Source: Mesostigma viride (Eukaryota; Streptophyta; Mesostigmatophyceae; Mesostigmatales; Mesostigmataceae). From it: a stretch of 48,500 nucleotides of DNA. Shown here piece after piece: positions 18,811-29,800 of the stretch. Made by a program: the position numbers and the translations under genes. Each line of letters begins with the position of its first letter. The first letter of the stretch is position 1. The notes under the pieces were generated by a model. It was not told the origin of the DNA and made no database searches. It saw nothing but the letters and a program-made list of their open reading frames with translations. The DNA lies in NCBI GenBank assembly GCA_009746045.1, contig RPFO01000744.1, positions 112,501-161,000 of the forward strand, written 5' to 3'.

Positions 18811-21360
18811 ATGCCTGCGCCCGTTCCCAGAGGTAGCCCTCAGCAGGGCGAGGTGACCGGCTGCCGCCAACAAGGGACGTGCAATCGGAGCAATCCAGGA
18901 GGGCGTTTGCCGCTGCCAATATGGTTTCCGTGGGCCTACATGCGGCGAGTACGTGCTGCGCAGCTGCTATTTAGGGCCGACCGATCAAGCAGGGTGGGCG
19001 CCCCCTGTAGTGCCGCCTTCGCTGCGCTCGCTCCTGGAGTTCTTAAATCCGGTGTCCTGCATGTGTCTCGCAGAGGCGGTGGAGGCCAACGCCCGCCGTG
19101 GTATTCAGGAGGTGCGTGCGGCATTGTATTGCTCTCAAGATTTGCACTTATCGACATGAGCTATTTTTCTGTGCATGTTTGCAAGTAGTTGCTAGGCTTC
19201 GCAATAGCTACCCCTCCCCTTTGGGAGCAAAATATCCCTGTACAGTTGTCTCCCAGTAAGATTTAGCTGTTTGAACATGTTGTTTCTTCTCAGCACGTTC
19301 CAAAATCATTGATGTCCTTGTTGATTGACCCTCTACCCTGGTATGCTGAGACCCACTGCTAATTTAGTTAAGTGGCCATGGTAAGCCATTCATTTCATTG
19401 CCTTCACGTTGTGCGCCCTCGGCATGACTGTGCAGATTCTCCCCAAGACGGAGTGTTTCGTCCGCGTGCCCCAACACCACGTCACGGTGGCCCAGCTGAC
19501 GGCCATGCAGCACTCTGGGTGGGGGGGTGACAACGATGCCCGCACAATCCTCCACTTCAGGGACATTTGCTTTCATCGCCGCCTGCAGCTACCCTGCCAC
19601 CAATCCGGACAAGCCCGTGCCGATGGCGTGCCCACCCAGGCGTATGCGAGGGCGTTCTGGCGCGCCCCCTGGCAACAGGCCCACGAGTGGGTCCCGGACA
19701 GGGAGTGCGCCAAGCACGCGGCGGGCTGCAGGTGGACCGAGCGCGAGTTGGCGCCGAGATAAAGTCATGATCGCATTCACAGCAACGAGCTGACGCCGGG
19801 GCGTGAGTTGACTGGGGGTGTAGGCGTTCACAGCAACGAGAGCTGCTGCGCCGCGGGCGTGTCGCGCTCAGTGCTTAAGTTACAACGCGGATTTCCACCG
19901 GCCCATGATGTTCGGGTGTCCGGTGGGGTATGACGGGGTGCACTGTGAGCGGCCCTGCCGGTTCAGCTTTGCTCCGGCCACGGCGAATGCTATGCGGGAT
20001 GGTGTAAGTGCAACCTGGGGTGGTTCAGCCTCGACTGCTCGCTGTCCACCAATGCCACCTACCCGGAGCCTAGGCCGGCGGGCAGCCCCCTGCCGCCATT
20101 CACCTTCACCGCCTAAGCATGTGTCAGGGCTAAAAAGATGCCTGTACGACGTCCCCACGAGCGTGCTCCAGTCGGGGCCGTGCCCAGCCGGCTGCACGGA
20201 CCTGTGCGGGGGTCTGTACAACTCCAACACTTTTTCCTGGGCATGCTGCTCAGGGACCCTGGCCACCTCACGACGGACCCGGAGCAGGCCCACCTGTTCT
20301 ACGCGCCACTGCTGCCGTACCGGTACTCCCAAAACCTGGGCCGGTACTCCCCCCACATCCGCGACAAGGTGGATGCGATCATGAGCATGGGCTACTTAAT
20401 TGACCGCAACTGGGGGAATAAGGACCAGATGACGTCTGGTACGTGGTCAGCGACATCCAGATGTGCCAGGTGACCCACGTCGTGCGCCCGGGCATCATCG
20501 TCGGACACTACGGCCGGCTGGACATCTGGAGCGAGCAGGGGGGGCACGATCCCAACCGCGCGCCCTCCATGGACCCCCGCAAGGAGCTTCTTGTCCCTGC
20601 GCTGTCTCCAACCAGCCAGGCGGTGCTGAGAAGGGATTAATGTGCCGGGTTCACCCCACTTTCCCACCTACTTGCAGCCGCAGGGGGTGGTTCAGGCGGA
20701 ACTCGCGTTTGCAGATGGGTGGATGGACAAGCCACAGCTGGTCCTCTTGTTTTCCGCGGGGTCGAACCGGCGTTTGGCAAACCCGCAGTGCGCTGACACG
20801 GACAATGCCTCACCTGTCTGCGGTGATGTTGAGTATATGGGATGGGCATTCGGGCCGCGTTCTTTACGTGGTTAAAGGAAAACACGGGCGGTGCGACTGA
20901 CGTGGAGCTTCATGATGAGCCTATTTGGGGGGATTATTACAACAAACTCCGCTCGTCCAAGTTCTGCATGGATACCGCTGGGCACGGGTTCTCTGTGCGC
21001 ATCCTGGATTACATGGAACCGGGTTGCATCCCCGTGATCATCCGGGATGACATCCTGTGGCCGTATGAGTCGTATGAGTTGGGAGGGGACGGCACGGAGA
21101 ACTGGCAGCAGGACAGCGCGCAGGGACAGCGGGACGATTTGCCGAGGGTAATCTACCCTGAGTTTGTGATCCCTCTCCGCAAGAAGGACATCCCTGCCAT
21201 GTTGAGCATGCTGCGAGCCATTAGCGATGATACGCTGCGGCAGTTGCGAGAGGGAGTGCAGATCATAAGGCCTGTTTGTGGGATGCAGAGTACGGGCTGG
21301 CGTCAACTACACACTGATATGGCATTAGAACGGCTGCGAGCTAATATTGAATTGAATTGA
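18811..21360 (+). CDS. EGF-module exostosin-like glycosyltransferase (GT47), frame-broken
   Basis: Secretory-pathway glycosyltransferase of the exostosin family; start not found. The N-terminal part has EGF-like modules: CRQQGTCN...CRCQYGFRGPTC near 18860-18935, a donor after 19111 and an acceptor before 19436, then CPVGYDGVHC and CSGHGECYAGWCKCNLGW at 19918-20032. The exostosin domain runs from LYDVPTSVLQSG (20140) through LLRDPGHLTTDPEQAHLFYAPLL and VWYVVSDIQMCQVTHV to a last block from about 20840. That block has the diagnostic SSKFCMDTAGHGFSVRILD, GCIPVIIRDD and a stop at 21358. An intron probably lies near 20625-20680. Continuous homology needs frame changes near 18895, 19975, 20233 (a T run), 20432 and 20840, each about one base. 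Either a young pseudogene or uncorrected assembly indels. TGTAA follows the stop by 8 bp. Confidence 0.75.
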
Positions 21361-21367
21361 ATTGAAT

Positions 21368-21372
21368 TGTAA
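21368..21372 (+). promoter_or_regulatory. Possible TGTAA polyadenylation signal of the exostosin gene
   Basis: TGTAA follows the stop codon by 8 bp, at the end of a (GAATT)5 run that also forms the last codons. It lies just before the target duplication of the ORF1-only element. If real, the original 3' UTR was extremely short, or the insertion displaced it. Confidence 0.3.
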
Positions 21373-21380
21373 CATAACTC

Positions 21381-21400
21381 CGTTGGGAGTATATGTAGCA
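21381..21400. repeat. 20-bp target-site duplication, left copy
   Basis: cgttgggagtatatgtagca here is repeated exactly at 23329-23348; the similarity stops on both sides. It brackets 21401-23328. Confidence 0.9.
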
Positions 21401-23328
21401 CATAGCCCTTGAGAGGGGGCATATGGCCTATCATACATCCTAAGCTACTTCCTGCAAGGGTGGGGATGTAAAGGACCCTTGCTCTAGGTGCACCAGGGCA
21501 CGTGCATCCCCATGATCTTCAAGCTATGCCCAGTGAAGGGGGAGCCTGTCATGGGGGGGAAGATCAGCGTAGCGATACAAAGAAGCTAGGGCATGGCGTC
21601 TCAGCAGAGAGCTACTCCCTGCATGGGCACAGCATAACTAAATAAAGCTAGGCATCATCTGGAGTGTGGCTCATCATAGGCACACATGTACACGATTAAA
21701 TAAAGCGCGTGGCTTAGCTGGGATAGGGCCTCTAGGAGGCGTACATGTACATGGCCACGGTCTATCTAGTCTACACTACTACTGCTGTATTCCCCTAAGC
21801 TGGGGCGTCTGGAGTCGCTGGGGCCGCGGTGGTCGAGGCGGTCGCCTGCCAGGGCTTGTGGCCGACGTAGATGGCCGCCCCCTTCCAGTACACCGGCTGC
21901 CCCGCCTTGGTCTGCCGGAGCTGGAGGTAGGTCGGCCATAGCTCCCGTCGCCGTTGTTGCTGCGCCAGGGTCAAGTCGTCGTCAAGGGTGAAGAGAGTCT
22001 TCTCGAGCCGCTTGCGGCGTCTGAGAAAAGAAATCTTGTCCGCCGGGGTCTTAAAGGTGAGAAGGAGCGGGGGCGGCCCGGCCTTACCCCGCGCGCGGGG
22101 AAGGCGGTGGGCGGCCAGCTCGATCCCACCAGTAAGGCCCATGCGATCAAGGATTTCTCTCTCAAAAGCACGCGCAAGCTTCTCGGAATTCTCACCTTCC
22201 TCCATCTTGAGATTCTTGACAATGACGTTGAGGCTGCGCTTGGCGAGCTCGGCCTCCTCGCGGAGGTCAAGCGTCTGCCGTTGAAGCTGGGCTGCGACGG
22301 CGGAGGTGGTGGAGGTGGTGTGTTGCTTAAGCATGTCCGCCCAGGTGGTGATGGGAGGAGCATCGCCGGCCAGGCCAGCCGGGGCTGGCTTGGCGGCAAT
22401 GTCCTTCATTGCCTGGGCGGTGAGGCCTGCGGTGTTCTGCAGGACCTCGATAGCGATGGCATTGTTCTGAAGACGCTGGTCGATGTCGAGGAGCTGGGCT
22501 TTGATGTCGGCGGTGGAGGTGGAGGTGGCAGTGGAGGTGGAGGCGAGGAGGGTGGAGGTGGAGGTGACGGTGGTGGAAATGTGAGGGAGCTCGGTAGCCA
22601 GCGTGCCGCCCATTGCCGCCACATCTGCGGCAAGGGGGGTCACGTGCTGCTGGAAGGCTTCCGTGAGGATGGAACGGAATGTGGCTGCGGAGATGGTGGG
22701 GGCCCAGATCTCGCCGTCAGACTTCTTGAGGAGTGAGCAGAGAATCAGGTGCTGAAGGTCAGGCCGGTTGTAGTGGAGGCCCGTCAGCAGCAGATCTCGG
22801 CTTTGAAGCCTGCGGCCATTTGGCTCGAGAAGGCGATTGAGGCTGTGAAGGTGGAGGCACAGCTCAAGGAGCGAGGCGTAATCCCCGAAGAAAATGCACT
22901 CCAGAGCAGTGCACGGGGCAATGTTGTACCAGTCGTAATCGTCGACATTGAAGGTTTTTAGCTTGAAACGCGGTTCGCGTGGAAAGGATGAGCGGCTGCG
23001 TTTAGGGTCTGGCGAGGCCGATGGCGAGGCAGGAAGCCCGGGAGGGTGCTGGGCGGCCACCAGTGCGCGACTAGTGTCACCACTGCCTTCCGGCCCTGAT
23101 GGCGAAGCTGCAGCCGGAGCTGCAGACGTATTTTCATTGCCGAGCGCAGCCGTCAGGCTGCGTTGCGTCGATGGGCGTTTGCTCATCGTATATTGCGTAA
23201 TAGCCTCGGAAAATTATATCAGCATGTGCGTCTTAGAAAGACGAAGCGATTGTGATATTCACGACTAAATTCGGTGCTCAAACGTGAAAGTTATGAGCGC
23301 CGCCGTCAGCCATGGCTACCTCGTGGCT
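21401..23328 (-). mobile_element. ORF1-only LINE derivative (half-LINE) with perfect target duplication
   Basis: A 1928-bp insertion read on the minus strand, with about 140 bp of 5' leader, one intact ORF1 and about 390 bp of 3' sequence. It is bounded by a perfect 20-bp direct repeat, longer than most DNA-transposon duplications and typical of target-primed insertion. No endonuclease or reverse transcriptase reading frame is present between ORF1 and the 3' border, so it would need enzymes in trans. The 3' end has no clear poly(A) on the minus strand. Confidence 0.8.
21795..23186 (-). CDS. LINE ORF1-type RNA-binding protein, intact
   Basis: The product has 463 residues in one uninterrupted frame. 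The N-terminal 80 residues are disordered (Ala/Ser/Pro). Residues about 85-180 form an alpha-helical domain of unknown type (DYDWYNIAPCTALECIFFGD, DLLLTGLHYN). A Thr/Ser-rich stretch and a predicted helical coiled region follow to about residue 310. The C-terminal region (VIVKNLKMEEGENSEKL, LLLTFKTPADKISFLRRRK, GQPVYWKGAAIYV) has the layout of the RRM plus C-terminal domain of L1-type ORF1 proteins, which coat the element RNA. The long plus-strand reading frames overlapping it are shadows. Confidence 0.75.
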   Translation of the reverse strand: MSKRPSTQRSLTAALGNENTSAAPAAASPSGPEGSGDTSRALVAAQHPPGLPASPSASPDPKRSRSSFPREPRFKLKTFNVDDYDWYNIAPCTALECIFFGDYASLLELCLHLHSLNRLLEPNGRRLQSRDLLLTGLHYNRPDLQHLILCSLLKKSDGEIWAPTISAATFRSILTEAFQQHVTPLAADVAAMGGTLATELPHISTTVTSTSTLLASTSTATSTSTADIKAQLLDIDQRLQNNAIAIEVLQNTAGLTAQAMKDIAAKPAPAGLAGDAPPITTWADMLKQHTTSTTSAVAAQLQRQTLDLREEAELAKRSLNVIVKNLKMEEGENSEKLARAFEREILDRMGLTGGIELAAHRLPRARGKAGPPPLLLTFKTPADKISFLRRRKRLEKTLFTLDDDLTLAQQQRRRELWPTYLQLRQTKAGQPVYWKGAAIYVGHKPWQATASTTAAPATPDAPA

Positions 23329-23348
23329 CGTTGGGAGTATATGTAGCA
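23329..23348. repeat. 20-bp target-site duplication, right copy
   Basis: Exact repeat of 21381-21400, marking the 5' border of the ORF1-only element. Confidence 0.9.
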
Positions 23349-23389
23349 GTATGTCGGGGTTGAGCTAATATGGGGATAGGTTATGCTGA

Positions 23390-23944
23390 CACTGAGGACT
23401 TATGCTCACGTGACGCAGTCACGTGTCTATTAATTGATTAATTGGGGATAGGTGATTAATGAATTGGGGATAGGTTATGCGTAATAATATACCACTTTTT
23501 ATAGATCTTGTCTCACCAAAATCGCATGCCTAGCTCTATGATGCAAGTCTGAAACTGTGCGAGGACCCAGATTACAGGAAGCATAAACCAGGTGCACCTC
23601 TAAATATCGTCGTCAGAAATATGCCTCTAAATATGCTTGCCGTGTAGTAAATCATCTAGAAATCAGGTCAATGGCCATCATTCGATATGGAAAATTGCGT
23701 ACATCACGCATAAATCTTTTCATTTTACGCGTATTATACTTCACAACCCGTTTATACACAACACTTTTTCAAGCCATGCAGGCCTGCATGCATGGCTTTT
23801 CTAGTCACGAGCTGGGGAAAAACTCAATCGGCCCAAGTAATGTTGTTATCCCAACATGCCAAAATATTCACATCCATCAATCAAGCTCGTGTGTGCTGGC
23901 CCATCCATTAATTAATTAGTTTACACGTAACTGCGTCACGCCCA
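23390..23944. mobile_element. Short element with terminal inverted repeats (copy 2)
   Basis: The left end (23390-23436) matches the right end of copy 1 (10464-10510, inverted) over about 45 bp with one or two mismatches, including cacgtgacgcagtcacgtg. The right end (23905-23943) carries a degraded inverted form (acgtaactgcgtcacg preceded by ttaattaatta). The 470-bp interior is AT-rich, has no coding signal and is unlike the interior of copy 1. Confidence 0.5.
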
Positions 23945-24972
23945 TCAATGCTGGACAAAATAGAGCACGTGCGTTTATAGACCATGCAGTTGGACCCCCA
24001 TGCTCAGCTCAACACCTGTGTGTGCCCCTGGCACAGCCATGTCAACTATGCCCAGCCGTTCAGCAGCTGATTGATGACTGTGCATCCAATGGTTGCGCAT
24101 GGCATCGAGTACCTCATCCAAAGAAGCAGCACACCACGAATAGAAACGGGCATTGCCTCATGTATCCATGATAGACCGTGCAGATGCGGATCTTTTTTGC
24201 TGTGCATGGACACGCTACGTACCCGTCTCTCCGGCCAAAGGCAACAGGATCATTCAACTTGGCACTTTCATCAAAATTGTTTAAAACTTATGCATGACCT
24301 ACCATGCGGCCTCTACTGCTGGAACTACAGCAAAAGCTGTGGGGGCACTCCTACGTGTACAGGGCAAGTGCTCAAGTGGCCACGAAAAAATTGAGTGCTT
24401 TTACCGCATTTTCTACTCGCTGGGTCATGTTATCACAAGGGCCTTACTGACCTGACAGTGGATCTCCCCATGCATTCGCTGTCCCTGATCCCATCTGGTC
24501 TCTACTTGGGCTATGAAAAATGGCCACCACACTCACAAGCTACCGATTGTTGGGGCCAACATTACACGCACAGGGAAGATCATCCTTGTCAACATCTCCA
24601 AAATAACTGAGCGCGTCAACAGTTCCTCAATGACTACCTTGTGTCACTCGCCGAGACCGGTGGCGCAGTGGCCAGTAGTCACTGAGTTACCACCGCAGAT
24701 GCCAAGCGCTGAAGCACACCTCCGCATGGTGCCACATACCTTCAAACAACCCCCTGCTGCCGGAAACCCTCAAAACAACCCACTGAGTCCGCGTCACTCT
24801 TCTCGGCTGGCTGCAATATGCCGTATTGTGAGACGTAGACTCCTCAAAAGTGACACAGGCGGCCAGGAATTGCCACAGCCCAGTCATCACCGCCCGCCCG
24901 TCATTTGCGATGCATCCTTTCGGGGGGCTGTGGGACCGAAACGAGGGGCCAGCTTCCGGCTACGCTGCATAA
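23945..24972. other. Intergenic, 3' flank of the polycystin gene
   Basis: No recognisable gene. Plus-strand open stretches at 24071-24394 and 24513-25040 have no family match I can name; the second overlaps the polycystin last exon. Part may be the 3' UTR of the polycystin gene. Confidence 0.35.
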
Positions 24973-26817
24973 TCAACGGCTCTCATCTTCCTCTGCCACC
25001 GGATGCGCCCTCGACATCTCGCCACTCCTCCGCACGCTAGCCATCCCCGACAGGTCACTCTGCGCTACCCCGCGGTCACTCTGTGTGGCCGACCCGTGAC
25101 TCCTGCTGCCCGCGTCGCACAAGCTGCTCTGTAACCGCGCCACGGAGGGCCCGTCCTCCACCTCCTGCATGATCGCATACTGCCCGAAACGGCTCATCGC
25201 ATGAATCGCCGCAGCCTCCACCGTGACCACCTCCCGCGCCTTGCCATTATGGCCACCACCACCAAGACGACCACCAGCACGACCACCAGCACCACCACCA
25301 GCACGGCCCGCACCAGCACCGTGTGGTAGTGTCGTGAGGGGCCCCAACGGCCTCCTGTCCACGGCACGAGCCCACGGGGGACCCCACAGCCGGAACCCTC
25401 CCTTGCTCTTTCGATGATTCTTCGTAGCACCCACACGGGTGGCTGTGCCTGTGCCTGTGGCGGGACGCTCCCCACTAGTCTCTGCCCCCCCGCCCCTCGT
25501 GACCGCATGTTCGTTTCCTTCCCGCCGCACGCTCCCTTCCTCGGCTTGCAGCAGCTGCGCCACGTCACTGCCGACCACAGCGCCACGGTTGCTGTTGTCG
25601 CTGCCATCGTTGTCACAAAGGTCGCTCCGGTAGCCACCCTCCCCATGACCTTGGCCTAGGGTCCAGCCACTGTTGCCGCGACCTTCGCCTGGGTTCCAGC
25701 TATTGCTGCGATAGCTGCCGTGACCGCCCACGCCACCACCGTTCCGGCTAGTGTCGTGGTCATCGTCACCAATGGCGAGATTGCTTCCGTCGCACGCCCC
25801 GTCCTGGCCACCGCCGCCGCGACCGGTTTCGCAAATGGGCACCTCTTCACCTGGATCGATCCTGCGCGGATAATAACCCGATACGTCTCTCGGCCCATGA
25901 CCGCACGCCTCCGCGTTACGAGACACCGCGTGAGGGGACTGGCCGCTGGGGGCAGACCCCGAGGGGCAGCAGGCAGCAAACAGTTTACAATTGGCCAACG
26001 CAGCAGTACACCCCTCCTCGTCCCCGTCCGCAAGGTCCGCAGGTTCACTCCTCGTGGGATAAAGCCCACGGTTGCTGGGCCCGTTCAGGGAGTCTTCGGC
26101 ATCCGTCGCGCACGCGGGCCCCTCCATGCTCCCGTCCAGGATGCCAGAATTGGATTCGCCAAGACTACCGCCACCGCTGCCGCCACAACCACCTCCGCGT
26201 GCCCCGCTGACCATCATCTTGCGCGCGATGCGTGCGCGTTCGAGGGCCTCGAGCACCTCCGCGTAGGTATACCCATCCCCGGAACCGAGGACAATCACTT
26301 TGGCTGCAGGATCCACCCGGTGCTGCCGCTGCTGCTTGCGATCGTCACGGCAGCGTCTCCGGGCAGAATAAGCATCCGCATCTCCCTGGCCTCCCCGGGT
26401 CTGACTCCCCTGGAACAATGTCGGGGGGAGCGACGAGTCACCACCAAGTCGCCCGTGCGGCGGATACACCCGCTCAGGATCGCCTCCTCTCACTAGCGGT
26501 GCACCCATGTTTGCCGCATGGATGCCCGTGCCGTCGTCCCATCCCCGGGTGCCTCCCAGAGGCCTGTCATCGACCGGGGCCACCCCCCCTCCCCCCGCGG
26601 CTACCTGCTGCGCGGCGTGCAGCCATCGAAGCACGTCGCGCGCCACCTGGCGGTCCCCCCCCGCCGCCTTGTGCTGCGCCCCGTCGTGGGGACTGGATGA
26701 TCTGAAAGAGAGCCACCGCAACAGCGTGCGGGTCTCATCGAACAGCAAGTGGGACACCTCGGTGAAGGCAGTGGTGGAGCGGGGGCCGCGTGACTCCATG
26801 ATCTCCCTCAGCGCGGC
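24973..26817 (-). CDS. Polycystin gene, last exon: 614-residue cytoplasmic tail
   Basis: Starts at a CCCGACAG/GCC acceptor behind a C-rich tract (plus-strand G run 26825-26840) in phase 0 with the preceding exon, and runs to a TGA at 24975-24973. The first 40 residues (ALREIMESRG, FTEVSHLLFDETRTLLRWL) look helical and may continue the S6 helix. The remainder is Gly/Arg/Asp-rich and presumably disordered, apart from a possible helix VLEALERARIARKMM. A large plus-strand open frame over 25720-26496 is its shadow. The acceptor edge is echoed seven times upstream, so the exact splice site needs transcript evidence. Confidence 0.7.
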   Translation of the reverse strand, partial: AALREIMESRGPRSTTAFTEVSHLLFDETRTLLRWLSFRSSSPHDGAQHKAAGGDRQVARDVLRWLHAAQQVAAGGGGVAPVDDRPLGGTRGWDDGTGIHAANMGAPLVRGGDPERVYPPHGRLGGDSSLPPTLFQGSQTRGGQGDADAYSARRRCRDDRKQQRQHRVDPAAKVIVLGSGDGYTYAEVLEALERARIARKMMVSGARGGGCGGSGGGSLGESNSGILDGSMEGPACATDAEDSLNGPSNRGLYPTRSEPADLADGDEEGCTAALANCKLFAACCPSGSAPSGQSPHAVSRNAEACGHGPRDVSGYYPRRIDPGEEVPICETGRGGGGQDGACDGSNLAIGDDDHDTSRNGGGVGGHGSYRSNSWNPGEGRGNSGWTLGQGHGEGGYRSDLCDNDGSDNSNRGAVVGSDVAQLLQAEEGSVRREGNEHAVTRGGGAETSGERPATGTGTATRVGATKNHRKSKGGFRLWGPPWARAVDRRPLGPLTTLPHGAGAGRAGGGAGGRAGGRLGGGGHNGKAREVVTVEAAAIHAMSRFGQYAIMQEVEDGPSVARLQSSLCDAGSRSHGSATQSDRGVAQSDLSGMASVRRSGEMSRAHPVAEEDESR

Positions 26818-29800
26818 CTGTCGGGAGGGGGGGGGGGGGGGACGAATAGCAGCATGTCCTAGTGAATATGAAGGAAGAGTTGATGACAAAGTGTGAGACT
26901 CCATGACCTCTGTCATGCAGCGTGTCCTTAGGGTCGGGATTGTCAATCACACGCGTACAGAGGACAAGTATGTGGGGCAGGTATATAAAAAGTGGTTGGG
27001 TTTTAAGATCTCAGTTACAATTCAGCGGTCTGTGCCTGTTGTGTGTCATCACATGAGCATAGGACAGGTAAATAAGCAGTAGTATAGTAGTAGGATAAAA
27101 TGGTTCAGGGCGGGCTGGGTGCATTCTGTGTATTGGGGGGGAGAATACATGGTCGAGGTGGGAGGTGAGAGATATGCTCGAGAAATCATCTCCGTCAGGG
27201 CGGTCCGGGGGTGTGCGCATTTATTCATTGAAAAAGATACGTTACGCGAACGAAGCATCACAATAAAGCACAAGATATGAACACCTTAATGACATTACAA
27301 GCCAATATACAGCAAACAACTTCGGGCAGGCAGGCACAATAACCACAGCGCTGCAGCCCCCCTGGGTGGACGTATACACGAGCACATAGGGCAATCAAAG
27401 TGATGGTAGACGCTGTACGTAGAAATCAGATGTCTTAAAAGGATGCTCTCGCTCAGTGTGGCCTTAAAGGGGGGGGGGGGGGGCGGTGTTGGTGGAAGAA
27501 CAGGACAACAATAATAAAAAAGACAACATCAATAATACACAATAACACTAAACAATGACAAACAGTGCAATGCCATGATCTCAGTTAGCATGGCCTGGGG
27601 TGGGGGGTTGGGAGGGAGTGGGGCGTAAAAGAGGAAGAACTGCAAGGGAAAGGATGATACAAAATAAACGAATTATTCACAGAGTGGTCTCCGTCAGGGT
27701 GACCTGCGGCGGTGGTTGTGGCATACACAAGGCAAGTGTTGGTACAACATAAACTTAAATAAGAAGTATTTCGATGATGATTTCAATAAGGGTATCCTAT
27801 GTGTAAGGGGGGCCTATGTGTGGGTGTGGGGGAGAATGCATGGTAGAGTAGGACATTTAGGAAATGTATCAGGAATCATCACGATCAGGGTAGCCTGGGG
27901 TGTTATCAATATAAATCCAACTGCCCATACTTCACAGATATAATACTCTTCCTTACTGAAAATTATGAAAAGATTTAAAACTTCATTACCATTGAGCAAA
28001 TGTTTTATAACAATTCTTGGTTTGGTTTACTATACAGCGTGAACGGGTTTCGGTCTTATCATGCATGGCACGCTATATTTAGCGCGACTGCCCCCCACTC
28101 ACCAGCACAAAAGCCACAAAGAACTGGAACAGGATGAAGTAGAAAGTGATCATGTAGATCCTGCAGCACCGAACAAAAGACAGTGAAGACGCTTCATAAG
28201 ACAAGCTTATGAGTCGCAAGCATAGAGGAAGGAGGTCGTGACGATCCTGCGGCACATCAGAGTGAGGCTGAGTCCAGCAGAAGTGTCCAGCAAGGACCGG
28301 CCGTTGGTAGATAATCCAAGCAAAGAAGCAGGTGGTAATGTGGATCTCGTCGCCAGGAAACGTGAGACAAGAATTGCATAAGAGACACAGAGACAAATGG
28401 TTAAGCTGGCCAAGTACAGATGCAGGGGATCCGGTGGCTCTGCCGCCCAGCGGAAGGATATCCATGCGCCCATCAGTTGCAACCCGACGGGGCACCCGTC
28501 GCGGTCTGAGCTACGATCACCACTACTGTCCATGCGCCCAACCAATAGAAGGCCTCACCAGAAGAATGTCCACGCGATGAGCCGCCTGAGGCCGGCCGCA
28601 TGTCACTATAAGAGCTAGCATGGTCACTATACGCAGACGGTCATGCAAGCTCACCAGAAGAATGTCCATGCGATGACGAGCTTGAGGCCGACCAGCTCGC
28701 GCAGTTTCTCCATCACGCCAAGCTCGCCGATGAGCATGAGGAAGCAGGTATTCAGGCTGCATCGTTGGCAGCAGGGTCCAAAACAGGCCATACGAATGGG
28801 ACGCCAAACACGCAGTAATGATGCAGGAGTTCAGGCTGCATCGTTGGCAGGAAGTCCGGGTGTCCATACAGGTACATGAGGTCAAAGACATGCAGTATGA
28901 ATAGGTGAAATCGCATGGCCATGAGCGTCAGGAAGCAGGTGTTCAGGCTGTGCAGCGCGACCCATCCACACGTCCTGCCTTGTACTGTACCCAGGCTGCC
29001 GCGCAGCCGGGGTAAAAAACAGGGCATGTGGATGGGTCAGGTCACGGCAGGATCCGCACGAACGGGCAGGTGGTCAGGCTGCACGGCAGAAAGGTGTCGG
29101 TCATGCAGGCATGTGAGGAAGCAGGTGATGAGGCTGGCGCACGCCACACGGGTCAAGCAACATGCGGGGAGAAGGATGCGTGGGTTAGGGCACTTTGCCC
29201 ACGAGCATGAGGAGGCAAGTTTTGAGGAGGGTGGTGCGGGGGTCAAAAAAGGAGTGGGTGGGTCGGGTGGGTCGGGTCCAAGACAGGCTGTAGGAATGGG
29301 TGAGCCAACATGCCGATGATGCACGGGTTCAGGCTGGAGGGTGGGCGGGTGGGTGGTGTCCGAGACAGGCAGGCCAGGAGTGGGTTATGTCGCATGGCAG
29401 TCATCATGGGGATGCATATGTTCAGGCGAGGCAGGACATTTATCAAGGCAAAGTTCCGCAATGTTGTAAGGCCAAGCTTCGCAACGTTGTCTGGCAAATA
29501 CAAGTAAATGGTGAACGGACCATGTCATCAGTAGTATGCTACTGTACTATGAAATCACATCACTGCGCCAGGTGCGTACACTTAAGGACCCATGGTAAAA
29601 AGCTACGAGGGCGATGGTCGAGGTTGACTATCGTCCTCGAGGTCTAACATCGACATCAATATAATAAAAAAAGGGAGAATGTAACCAACTACAGGTAGGA
29701 GCTGCGATTAGGAGGCCACAGGAAAAAGCGAATATTGCAAAGCCAAATCATTCACCACAACAAAGGGAAAACAAGGTGCAAAGCAAGGATAAAACATCAA

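Noticed and set aside
21954-22736. 260-codon plus-strand frame rich in Gly
   Set aside because: Antisense of the ORF1 coding sequence.
24071-24620. Possible coding stretch with IVGANITRTGKIILVN-like words
   Set aside because: Frame changes, no recognisable family and no supported splice sites; left as unassigned sequence.
25220-26896. Several plus-strand reading frames opposite the polycystin tail
   Set aside because: Shadows of a GC-rich coding exon on the minus strand; no homology or start context.
27900-28020. Extra polycystin exon with ATLIVMIPDTF resembling the end of S6
   Set aside because: No donor follows in a usable phase and the segment is better explained as an echo of the last-exon acceptor edge.
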